Assembly: GCF_000090795.2 (NCBI RefSeq) | Contig: NW_003546375.1 | Location: 195,112 to 222,738 of the forward strand | Length of the DNA stretch: 27,627 nt | Direction: 5' to 3' | Source: Amphimedon queenslandica | Lineage: Eukaryota; Porifera; Demospongiae; Haplosclerida; Niphatidae | Part shown: piece after piece, positions 1-9,241 of the stretch | How positions within the stretch are numbered: position 1 is the first letter of the stretch | Layout: every line of letters begins with the position of its first letter | Translations under genes and position numbers: made by a program | Notes under the pieces: generated by a model | What the model saw: only the letters and a program-made list of their open reading frames with translations | What the model was told of the DNA's origin: nothing | Database searches by the model: none

Positions 1-131
1 TTCTAATAGCAAAATTCCATCTTCGTCGCCTAAAGTGGTCCTACTTTGAAGAAACTTTCAACTCTGAGGATCTATGTACGTACCACTTCTGTTGCCCCTG
101 TAGCAAATGTATCACTTCACAAGTCAAGTAA
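1..131 (+). CDS. Probable 3'-terminal coding fragment of an upstream gene
   Basis: The third reading frame is open from the window edge to TAA at 129-131. It gives about 42 residues rich in charged and aromatic residues, with a cysteine cluster near the end (CCPCSKC). The DNA after the stop changes at once to T-rich, low-complexity sequence that looks like a 3' UTR. I do not recognise the product. It could be the last exon of a gene that begins outside the window, or a chance frame; the balanced composition and the abrupt change at the stop favour coding. Confidence 0.35.
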   Translation, partial: LIAKFHLRRLKWSYFEETFNSEDLCTYHFCCPCSKCITSQVK

Positions 132-400
132 CTGTTTTGTTGCATTAGTAACTTTATGTGTATGTATAATGTATATAGTGTTATAGTGTAAATTATTGTT
201 TTATTTTTTTTTTATTTCTGGTACTCAGTATTAATTACTGATGTACCCTCAGTACTCCAAACTCCTGCTGCCCTCAATTTAATGTTTTTCTTTTCTTCTT
301 TCTCTATGTTAGTACTGTAAAGTTTATTAATAATAATAATAATAATAATAATATTGAGGGTTAAATTTAAAAGTTCACATTTTAATACAGATAATGACTT
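132..400. other. Intergenic, T-rich with an AAT-repeat microsatellite
   Basis: No coding signal is visible. A (TAA)n run occupies about 329-352 and long T runs lie near 200-220. It probably holds the 3' UTR of the upstream gene fragment and the distal 5' flank of paralog A. Confidence 0.5.
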
Positions 401-470
401 AATGAGCCACGCCCTGGCTTAGCAGCCCCACCCTAGCTAACCAGTTACCTTTCTGCATAAATATTAAACA
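401..470 (+). promoter_or_regulatory. Proximal 5' flank of paralog A with motif shared by the paralogs
   Basis: The sequence AATGAGCCACGCCC at 401-414 has counterparts before copies B (GAGCCACTCC at about 9203) and C (GGAGCCCCTCC at about 24638). AGCTAACC here is the reverse complement of the GGTTAGCT found just before the ATG of B and C. An AT-rich CATAAATATT lies about 10 bases before the ATG. This is a candidate core promoter, inferred only from conservation among paralogous flanks. Confidence 0.3.
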
Positions 471-2610
471 ATGGCAACGAAGAGCAGCAGCTATTCCTTT
501 CCACCTTCTCTCTTCTCTTCTACTTTGACTATTGGTATAGCACACATGAATCTCAATAATTTGATATGTTTTGATGATCTCTAGATCAACTGATTGAGGT
601 TCTTAATCTGTTGAAGAGATGTGGTTTCCCTCAGAGGAGATGGAAGAAATTAGGACTGACACTAGGACTACACAAGAACACACTGGACGCTATTAAAAAA
701 GACAATGACACAACAGATGATTGTTTAACAGAGTGCCTCTCCCAGTGGTTGTCCAGAGCTGATAATGTTGACAGAACAGGAGGAGCTACCTTTGACTCAC
801 TGTCAGATGCTCTTAAATCTATGAATGAGAATGCTGCAGCTGACAAGTTAGATCAAGAGAGTAAGTTAATATCACTGATTGTATTACTATTGACTGTGTG
901 TGTGTGCGTGTGTGTACTTTTATAGAATGTAATACAGTACTGGCTATTGATATATTCAACACTCATCATTCACTCCTCTCTTAGTCTCTCTCTGATCCTG
1001 TCAGTGTAGCTAGGTTGCTTCATGGAGAGGGTGTCATAACAGGACAAGTATTGAATAGTGTGGAATCAGCTAGTCCCTCTGTTCCTAATCAACGTAAAGT
1101 CCTGTTAACTGCCATTATAGTAGCTATTCAAAGCAAGTATAGTTTACTACTAACATTTGCTATTGTGTTGTGTAAGTTTACTGGTAATGTAAAACTAGGA
1201 ACAGTTATACAAAAAGACTATAGTGAGTCTGTTCATATAAGATGATGTTCATAATTTTTTAGACAAATACTTTAATGATGATAAGAAGCTTATTAAAGTT
1301 GTTATTCCTGATGATGATATGAGCACTGATACATTAAGCACTGGAACAACTACACCATCACCTACTCCACCTAATATACCAACTGGTAAGTACCATATAA
1401 TAATTATTAATAACAGAACTGTTAATTCTAATAGTTGAGATAGCCATTCCTCAATGCATGAGTGATGAATTCACTTCAATACAAACATCTTATGGTCAAA
1501 TGTTGTATAATGTTCGTAAAATAATAAAGAACAAGCCACCACCGCTAGATGACATCAAGGAGTACCTTTGTTGCTGTAGGAGCAGTCTCGAACCAAAGTT
1601 GTCTCTGTGTTCAAATATCACTGAAGTGTTAAGAGTAATAGAGAAAGAGTGTTCGTTAATCAATATTAAGCTGCTACAATCATTGGTAGAAGAATTCAAA
1701 ATAAAAAAAGCTGAAAAATATATCAAAAGATACTAAGGCACATTAAAAGAGTTTTGCCACACAGTAAAAATTACGCTTTGCTTAAATGAGAAGTTTGAAG
1801 CATTAGGAGGTAGTCCTTCTCTTCAATGTGAAACAGTTACATACGTCTTTGACTGGGAACCAGATGAGCACATGCTACAAGATATTAAGCAAATTATTTC
1901 CAAGACATCTGGTAAACTAGAGAAAATAAAATACATTAAGAAAGGAAACTCTATCATTGTCATTTGCTCTTTCCCCCACTCTCTCACTGGAACTCTCATC
2001 ATAAAATTGAGTGAGAATCTTCAATTATTAATAAAGAATGGTCTAATGAAGCTTACTGTTGGATACAGCACAATATGGAAGAAACAAAAGATACAAGTAC
2101 ATGTATGTGTATATATACTGTCAGTAATTATCATACTGTATTAAAAAAGGAAATAAAGGAACCAATGGAAGAGGAGGTACAGGAGATAAAGGAACAACCT
2201 CATGATACAAAGGTATAATAGTTTGTGTTTGGTTATTTTTAAAACTAACTTAATATAGGAAGAGAGAATAACAAGACTAGAGGAGGAAGAAACAGAAGGA
2301 GCAACACCTCAATCAGTAATTAATCAAGGTATATTAATACATTTTAATGTAATGGTTGTTGACCAGTATTATTAATTGATGAATAATTATCATGTTTCAG
2401 ATATGCTATTAACTGATACTTGTATGACAATAATTAATAAACAATTAATAAAAGAAATAAAAACAAACAAGCAATTAGAAGAAACACTAGCAAGTATAAT
2501 AAAACAGTTATTAATTATAATTTATACAATGTAGGAATGACAGTAAAGGGACTTCAACAGCTTTCATCATTAGCAACAAATACTAGTTTAAGTTAGAATT
2601 TTTAACAATG

Positions 2611-2646
<36 letters not shown>

Positions 2647-4349
2647 TGCTATTTAAAGTATCATATAGAATAAGAAGAGGAATGAGAATGGAAATAGAAC
2701 AATTGCAATTATTATTAACAAATAAAACTGGTACTGAATCATAATGTATGTGTTTTATTATTATACTATAATAGGGTTACTGGATCAGAATGCCGAATCA
2801 TTAATTAAGAGAGAAATTGCTGAACTACAAGAACAGATATCATTAATTAGTGTACATATACTAAATAAAAGAGAAGAGAATGAAGAATATAGAGATGTAA
2901 TTAGAGGTACACTATACAGTTATTGTTTATTGCAAATTTTAATTATTTTATTAATCAGAATGGATGGAGCAACTTACATTGACTTCGTCAAATGCAAAAG
3001 AAAATGAAACTGTTAAATTGGCAGAAGGTGATGATAAATGTATGTCATAAATGATTTATTTTAACTGATTGATGTTTTGTATCACTGGTATAGTGAATAA
3101 ACCAACAGCAGAATCTGTTTTTATTGCTCGTTACAACTATCATGCAATTGACAGTGTTGATCTATCATTCAGTATGGGAGAGGAGCTTGAGATATATATG
3201 AAGGAGGATAGTTTTTATTGGAAAGGAAGATCGTTGGTGTCTGGTGACGAGGGAGACATTCCAAGTAGTTGTGTTTACTCAATGATGGAGTCACTTCAAT
3301 TGTTAGATTTTATACTGTCAGGGGAAGAAGTGTCCCTTCCTATCCTACAGAAGATAAGGAATAATTTATCTAGTAATGATGAGAAAGTGTCTCTTTTCTT
3401 GAAGACTATTGATGATGATCCTATTATGATATCTGCACTGAGGCAAGACAAGGAACAACATGATAAAGGTAGAATACTTGTAACCATAAGACATAATAAT
3501 TTAAGAACATTTATACAGTTATAAGATGCACATACATGTGCAATGTCATGTGTACATCGTGCATACTTATGATTGTGTAAAAACTAATTTTACTACCAAT
3601 TTTATTCTGCACACACTTTACAGACATACACATTTGCATAATACAGTCAGTGACAAATATACATGTATGTATATACTTGCTGTGCCTGTATTTATGACAA
3701 GCATTAGTATAATCCTTTGGTTTATATTAGGAGTCACTGGGAGTGTGGATTGGGGTTTTAACAGTGTATCCCCTACATCATATCTCCAGTTCAGTGCAGT
3801 GAAGTGATTAGTAATATTAATAATAATCATAAGGAGATTCTCCTCCGGTCTGCATCTACTAGTAGTACAGTATCTCTACTATCGTCAACTAAACTGCATA
3901 CACTAAACCCTAGGAGACTTGTGATATGGTACACTCCATTAACTAATGATTGTATCCAGTACTTGTGTATACTACTAACTAATAATAAAACAATACAAGA
4001 ACTAGTCATCAGGTACCACTCCATTAGTGATAGAGGAGTTACTAATATCTGTCAAGCACTTGAACACAACTTTACACTTACCTCATTAGATTTTTATCAT
4101 AATCCTCTCATCACTTCTACTAGTGGACAGGCTCTTTCTCACCTCCTCCTCAATAAATCATCACTAGTTGAACTTAATCTAACTGAGACTTCATTGTCTA
4201 CTGAGTCGACACTACTCATTCTCCAGTCATTACCCAATAACAGTACTATAATAGAAGTCAAGCTAGATGAGCGACACAAAGAGACTTGTATCAATACTTA
4301 TCCTAACTATCACCTCATACAAGACAGAATAGACTGGTGGGGGTACTAA
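471..4349 (+). pseudogene. Paralog A: Death / CARD-like / coiled-coil / SH3 / LRR gene, disabled
   Basis: Exons by alignment to copies B and C: 471-534, 585-860, 926-1222, 1263-1385, 1435-2096, 2150-2212, 2259-2328, 2401-2493, 2535-2591, 2659-2730, 2775-2906, 2959-3039, 3094-3468, 3731-4349. All have GT..AG borders, and phases are compatible. Order of parts: short Ser-rich N-terminus, Death domain (exon 2), CARD-like helical domain (exon 3), linker rich in Thr/Pro, unnamed conserved domain (exon 5), coiled coil, SH3 (exon 13, with WKGR and IPSS motifs), LRRs (exon 14). Three lesions break it. CAG in B and C is TAG at 982-984. TAA at 1734-1736 interrupts the exon-5 domain. One base is missing relative to B at about 3757-3800, giving TGA at 3805-3807, and the LRR frame resumes from about 3804. 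Exon 12 is absent from B and C. Lesions are few and splice sites intact, so inactivation looks recent; assembly error is the alternative. Confidence 0.8.
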
Positions 4350-4434
4350 TCACTCTTCATTTAAATTTATTAATAATCTATTGATACAACAATTCATAAT
4401 GCCAAGTCAGTTCATCTTCACCAATAAGCAACTA

Positions 4435-4713
4435 AAGTCAATTGTGTTCATCTGAGCCCTTGTTATCTTGCTATAACTTTTGACTTACAAGTTCTATTGT
4501 AAAAATAAACATACCAGTGCATTCCTCTCCTTTTGCCGCATCTATTGTAGTGCTTAAGAAGTAGCTGTAGCTTTTTAGCTCCAAGTTGGTTGTATAACCC
4601 TTGCAGAAAGTACAGCCATACTTTTCACAATATTATTGCATTGTGTTAATTATTGGGTGGGGTCTGTAATCACAATTCCTGGGGCCTGGGCTCAGGTGAA
4701 TGCAAATGGACTT
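4435..4713. mobile_element. TA-flanked miniature inverted-repeat element
   Basis: The left end reads AAGTCAATTGTGTTCATCTG and the right end is its imperfect reverse complement, so the ends form inverted repeats of about 26 bp including a GAGCCC motif. TA lies on both sides (4433-4434, 4714-4715). The matching 3' flank of copy B reads straight through the site with a single TA (13131-13132), which is an empty site. The 279-bp element has no coding capacity. TA target use suggests mobilisation by a Tc1/mariner-type transposase, which is inferred. Confidence 0.7.
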
Positions 4714-5010
4714 TAATCAGAATACACTACTTTACATCGTGATAAAAGGTGGACCAGTGACACATTACTGATATTACTATAAATCTAACACATGATTGAC
4801 ATGAACATCTCTTGATCTCTCATCAATCTCTCTCTCTCTCCTTCTCCAGTAAGGCCTTCTCTTACTTACACACACTCATGTCACTGTCTCTCTCTTTATT
4901 ATCATCATTTCTTTATGCGTGTATTTCCCTCTCCTTTATTTCTATCTCTCCCTCAGTCTTTAATAACTTTTCTCTAGCTGACCTTCCTCCATTTTAGCAA
5001 GTCAGTCTTG
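4714..5010 (+). repeat. 3' flank duplicated behind copy B
   Basis: This T/C-rich block matches 13131-13416 closely, from the bases after the element to the shared end near AAGTCAGTCTTG. It was copied along with the gene and probably holds 3' UTR or downstream sequence. Short open frames in the two copies do not share a reading frame, so I do not call it coding. Confidence 0.7.
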
Positions 5011-5029
5011 AGATAGAAATAGAAAATTT

Positions 5030-5277
5030 TTTTTAACTGGCATCAATTTGTTGAATGCAGAAAACTGTACATATAATCATTTATCTCCATGTCTCTCACT
5101 ATTTAGAGTGTTGATAGAAAATGTGTTTCATTTACCTGACACATTCCCAGAGACTCAAAGTATCTTGAGGTACGTTATTCCGCTTGTCATCCTGCCCCTC
5201 CCCCACCTCCTCTGGTCTCTTGTACAGCTGTGTGTTTGGTACCAATACAACAAGGTGGACACACAGTCAACGGTATA
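5030..5277 (+). repeat. Four-copy dispersed repeat, copy 1, with an exon-like segment
   Basis: The segment matches, in reverse orientation, 7735-7960 and 23585-23790, and in part 7207-7330. Inside it, 5107-5169 is a 63-nt open segment with an acceptor-like TCACTATTTAG before it and a donor-like GTACGTT after it. It encodes a peptide containing HLPDTFPETQSIL. I do not recognise the peptide. It may be a captured or relict exon carried by the repeat. Confidence 0.6.
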
Positions 5278-5402
5278 CCATATAGCGGGAAATTTTGGAG
5301 GGACTAAAGTTTTGCGAATTGCTAAAGTTTGGTGATTGGCAAATTTTAATTTGGTGAATTTGTGGCCACATACCATTGAGCATGCATACAGTGGCTCAAA
5401 AG
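5278..5402 (-). mobile_element. Truncated copy of the 7001-7206 element
   Basis: It starts CCATATAGCGGGAAATTTTG after a TA and matches the reverse complement of 7078-7206, then breaks off and lacks the second terminal repeat. The flanking sequence is shared with the full-length copy, so the two loci arose by duplication after insertion. Confidence 0.6.
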
Positions 5403-5734
5403 ATAGAAATAGAAACAAATTTTTAACATGAATTTGAGCATTTCTTCCTTGTTTTAGAATTGATGTCATATCATAACTGGGTAAATTTATTGCAGCAATT
5501 AATGCAGAAAACAGGTGCCATAATTTTTATTGTTAGTTTTAGATTCATACTTCTAATGCTATAACTGCATTCCTTTTTTCAGTCCCACTTATTTAATAGA
5601 ATTAGCATGATTAAAAATTGCAATAATAAAAAATTATTCAGAATCACTTATACTATATAATTAATCTCCTTGGGTGTAATAGCAAGGGCTTAAAATCATA
5701 ATAAAGTAGAGAAACAGAACATAATAAAAAAATA
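5403..5734. other. Intergenic, no recognised feature
   Basis: AT-rich sequence with no convincing open frame, splice-bounded exon or RNA gene. Confidence 0.4.
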
Positions 5735-6074
5735 CTGTAAACCTATTAATGTTAGCGGCTATTTTATTTAGCGTTTATGCTTAAATGTCAAATTAGCGAC
5801 TATTAAATTTGGCGTATCATTAAACCTTTCCCACTTTTCTGTTAGCTGCTGCTGTCGTTCCACTGGGTTCTCCTTCCTCTGGTAGTGTTGCCAACCGAGC
5901 AGAAGAGAGCCATCTACTAGTATAGTATCGCATAGATACTGTATCTATGGTATCAGCGACATTTTGTGATCACGTGACCGGGTGTTTTTATTAGCGAATA
6001 TTAAATTTAGCATGTTTAGGCTCTTCGCTAATATCGCTAAAATAAGTAGCACGCTAAAATTTGTAGTTTTACAG
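5735..6074. mobile_element. TA-flanked miniature inverted-repeat element
   Basis: The left end is CTGTAAACCTATTAATG and the right end is its imperfect complement ending TTTTACAG. Both subterminal regions carry matching TTAGCG / CGCTAA motifs. TA flanks both sides (5733-5734, 6075-6076). The 340-bp interior repeats GCGA/TTAGC motifs and has no coding capacity. No empty site is available in the paralogous flanks, so the boundaries rest on the terminal repeats alone. Confidence 0.6.
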
Positions 6075-6269
6075 TAGTTGACATTGACAAAAAGTGTTCT
6101 CACATTAATTTAATGAGTCATACCAACTTAACTCAATCCTGTACTTGTTCACAGGTTGTAAGGACTGCTTGAGTGGATGATATGATACTTCTATTCCAGG
6201 GGAATATAACCTCAAGCTTAAACTCCTAATAAAAATAAGAATGAGGTAAAACTTAATGCCAGTTAAGAC

Positions 6270-6312
6270 TTAAGAGAGAGGGGGGGAGGAAGAGAGAGAG
6301 AGAGAGTGAGAG
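6270..6312. repeat. GA-rich microsatellite
   Basis: A purine tract of GAGAGA and GGGGGGAGGAAG runs. It has no further recognisable content. Confidence 0.6.
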
Positions 6313-6599
6313 GAGAAAGACCTTTTCTAATGCCATCCTTTCTTTAAACTTTCAAGGTATGTGTCTGTCAGGTGGTGTCCAGGACACAGTGTTCTAAAAA
6401 TAGCAAACAAAACTCACAGCAGATATCCGATTCCAATTTTTGTAGGCAAAGCTCCATCAATGAGAAATGTTTATGTACCAGAGCACTACACTAGCTTGTT
6501 CAGAAGCTACACCCACTGATATTAGAGATCGTTTGATTCACACTAGCTGTTAGTGGATATAGAGCTATAAAAATAGAAAAAAGAGAAATAAAATTTACA
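6313..6599. other. Intergenic, no recognised feature
   Basis: Unique-looking AT-rich sequence without splice-bounded open frames. Confidence 0.35.
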
Positions 6600-6960
6600 T
6601 GTATCACAAAGAGGCTACTAAAGTTGCTACAAAATTTAACCAAAGCAAGGACCCTACAGGGCATTTTGTCAAATGTTGCCAAAAATGAAAAAGTGAAAAA
6701 TCCCCACTTTGACAATTTTTGTTAATGTTCTTAAGTTGTGTAGAAAGTTTGAGCTGAGTCCAATCAAAATTATTTTTTTTCAAAATTTTAAAAGTTGCTT
6801 CAAAATTACCTGTATGTACAGGGTCATTGGCCACATTACATCAATAATGAAGTGGTGAGAATTCTCTACTTTTATAATTCTTTCTGATACAAAACATGTT
6901 CTTACAATGCATAGAAAGTTTGATCAAAATTGTATTTTTTACGAATTATAAACTTGGTAA
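6600..6960 (-). repeat. 0.2-kb dispersed repeat, inverted copies
   Basis: Two degraded units carry the core in reverse orientation: TGTAGAAAGTTTGAG near 6737 and ATAGAAAGTTTGATC near 6912. These match the complement of the core found at 13.9, 16.4 and 21.8-22.8 kb. Open frames on the minus strand here come from the repeat and differ between units. Confidence 0.6.
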
Positions 6961-7000
6961 AATTTTGTAAGACAAACATGTACATGTACATTTACGTATA

Positions 7001-7206
7001 CCGTATAGCGGGAAATTTTGGAGGGAATTAAATTTGGGAATTTGGCATTTTGATAGCCATTTGCCAAAATAAAAATCCACCATCTTGAGCCACTGTATGC
7101 ATGCTCAATGGTACGTGGCCACCAATTCACCAAATTAAAATTTGCCAATCACCAAAATTTAGCAATTCGCAAAACTTTAGTCCCTCCAAAATTTCCCACT
7201 ATATGG
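7001..7206. mobile_element. Complete TA-flanked miniature inverted-repeat element
   Basis: The left end CCGTATAGCGGGAAATTTTG is mirrored at the right end by an imperfect complement ending TTTCCCACTATATGG, about 26 bp of terminal repeat. TA lies on both sides. It is 206 bp, non-coding, and about half of it is repeated at 5278-5402. Confidence 0.7.
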
Positions 7207-7330
7207 TATACAGTTGACTATGTGTCCTAACCTTGTTGTATTGGTACCAAACACACAGCTGTATGAAAAACCAGAGGAGGTGGAGGGAGGGGCAGGATGA
7301 CAAGTGAAATAATATACTTCAAAATTTTAA
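7207..7330 (-). repeat. Four-copy dispersed repeat, partial copy 2
   Basis: It matches the reverse complement of about 5173-5277 and then diverges where the exon-like part would begin, so that part is missing here. Confidence 0.6.
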
Positions 7331-7734
7331 GAAAAAACCATGTGCTATATAGCCTTGGGTAATTTTCAAAACTTTAGGATTTTATTAAAATGGTGTAACT
7401 CAAAAAATTGAAGTCGGAATCAGCTCAAACTTGCTACATAGTAAAAGGACATCAATATGTATCAAAAAATGTAATAAAAACTTGGGCTGATTTTGGAGCC
7501 ATTAAAAAAAAAAAGTTTGTGTACTATAGTACAGGCAGGGTCATTGGCCAAACTAAACCAAAAATGAAAAGGAGAAAAGTCTCTACTTTTATAATTTTTT
7601 TCTAATTCATATACATGTTCTTATGTTGTGTAGAAAGTTTGAGCACATTTTGATCAAAATAAGATTTTTTTTTACAAATTTTAAAAGTTGCTAAAATTTG
7701 GCAAAACATAACAGGACAAACATGTACCGGTACA
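7331..7734. repeat. 0.2-kb dispersed repeat, one forward and one inverted unit
   Basis: The forward core, with GGACATCAATATGTATC, lies at about 7447-7463. An inverted unit follows with GTGTAGAAAGTTTGAGC near 7626. The short open frames here are not shared with other units. Confidence 0.6.
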
Positions 7735-7960
7735 TGTACATACCACTGACTCAGTCTGACTGTGTGTCCTAACCTTATTGTATTGTACCAAACACACAGC
7801 TGTACGAGAGACCAGAGGAGGTGGGGGAGGGGCAGGATGACGAGTGGAATAACGTACCTCAAGATACTTTGAGTCTCTGGGAATGTGTCGGGTAAATGAA
7901 ACACATTTTCTATTAACACTCTAAATAGTGAAAGACAAGGAGATAAAGGATTACATGTAC
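7735..7960 (-). repeat. Four-copy dispersed repeat, copy 3, with intact exon-like segment
   Basis: On the minus strand, 7858-7920 is the same 63-nt segment as at 5107-5169. It is flanked by CACTATTTAG and GTACGTT and is open in the same frame, with nearly the same peptide. The block lies in the duplicated upstream region of copy B and corresponds to 23585-23790 upstream of copy C. Confidence 0.6.
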
Positions 7961-8544
7961 TTGTACGTATGTATATTTACTTTTAATAATTCAAATAATA
8001 TATGAATTTTTCTTATTCTTTAAAAAAATTTCTGATCATAATAATAGTAATATTAATAATAATAATAATAAGAAGAAGAATAACAACAACAATAATAACA
8101 ATAATAAAATAGAAAAATAACTACATAAACCACTATAAAGAACTACATTATACCTAAGAGAAAATAAAGATGCCCTCGGACAATACTGGGGGGGGGAAGT
8201 ATCTAATATAATTCAATATTTCTCAGCAAAGCTCTTCCTAAAATCCTAAAATGAATAAAAACAATGAGATGCAATCATATTAATTGGTTCATTTGCTTAA
8301 ATGGATATAACTCAAAAATTTTAATCAGAATCAATTTCAACTTTTTAAATGCAACAAAAAATGGAAATGATTTTAGAGCCATTTTTTGAAACAAAGCATG
8401 GACGATAGTCCATAGTTTTTGGTACAGGCAGGGCTGGCAATAGGCTATGTGAGGCCCAGGGCAAGACTTTGATTGGGCCTCTACAGGTACAGGTACAGGC
8501 CGACATATCGTACATGTATATATTTCAAAAATTTGTATACATGT
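7961..8544. repeat. Upstream flank of copy B, shared with copy C
   Basis: After a low-complexity stretch (AATAAT/AAGAAG, about 8037-8110), the sequence from about 8215 matches 24100-24446 ahead of copy C. The match includes a degraded 0.2-kb repeat unit. It shows that the gene and at least 1.5 kb of upstream DNA were duplicated together. Confidence 0.6.
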
Positions 8545-8992
8545 CAGGCTTGGGGTCAATTGCAATTATAATTGCAATTATAATTGCAATTACAGCGTCA
8601 ATTACAATTAGTGCGTAATTGTAATTGTAATTGCATTATACATATTGTAATTGTGTAATTGTGCCTATAATCTTACTTTGATATCCTACCTACATGTATA
8701 TCAGTCCTCTAGAGTGAATTTTCAGCATAGTAAGCCTCATTAATGCTCACTGATTAAAAAAACTTTAAAACTCAATGCAATGTGGAAAAACATCATTGTA
8801 ATTTTTGTCATGATACGGGTAAAATTATGATCATTGTAATTAATGCTGTAATTACAAGCTATTGCCATTGTAATTGTAATTGAGTGTCTCATCTATGGCA
8901 GTAATTGTAATTGTAATTGATCTGGTTTTAGCTGCTTTGATAGTAATTGTAATTGTAATTGAAATGAAATTTTGTAATTGACGCCAAGCTTG
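8545..8992. mobile_element. hAT-like miniature element with 8-bp target duplication
   Basis: The ends are CAGGCTTGGGGTCAATT and its near-complement AATTGACGCCAAGCTTG. The octamer ATACATGT flanks both sides exactly (8537-8544 and 8993-9000). The corresponding flank of copy C has the octamer once (24447-24454) and no insert. An 8-bp duplication with CAG ends is typical of hAT transposons. The 448-bp interior is dominated by alternating AATTGTAATTG motifs and encodes nothing, so it is non-autonomous. Confidence 0.85.
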
Positions 8993-9189
8993 ATACATGT
9001 ATAGGTACATTTAAACTACCTCCTCTGCTATTTTGCTATTAGTAACTCCATCGTTTTCATCATCAGCAGTCTCTGTTCCCTGTATGTGAAAGTCCATTAT
9101 GTCCATGATCTCAATTCTCAGAGACGATCTCTTTCTGTTTCAATCCGCCATATTGAAGGTTACATCTAATAATTAAAATGAAATAATTG

Positions 9190-9241
9190 CCCCGCCCAAA
9201 ACGAGCCACTCCTTCACCATTCCGCCATCCTGGTTAGCTCA
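9190..9241 (+). promoter_or_regulatory. Proximal 5' flank of copy B
   Basis: It holds CCCCGCCC, GAGCCACTCC and GGTTAGCTC within 52 bases of the ATG. Similar motifs in similar order precede A and C, whereas more distal flank sequence is disrupted by insertions. It is a candidate core promoter, inferred from conservation only. Confidence 0.3.

Noticed and set aside
861..925. Membrane-like hydrophobic tail after the Death domain in copies A and B (LIVLLLTVCVCVCVLL type)
   Set aside because: It is intron read-through. The three copies have GTAAGT..TAG borders at the same place and lengths of 65, 64 and 63 nt, so the frame is not conserved.
4812..4997. Ser/Leu-rich open frame in the 3' flank of A, with a similar one at 13156-13383
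   Set aside because: The duplicated flanks are similar in DNA but open in different frames, so the frames are chance products of T/C-rich sequence.
5155..5469. 104-codon minus-strand open frame
   Set aside because: It is antisense to a dispersed repeat and a truncated miniature element and is not shared by the other repeat copies.
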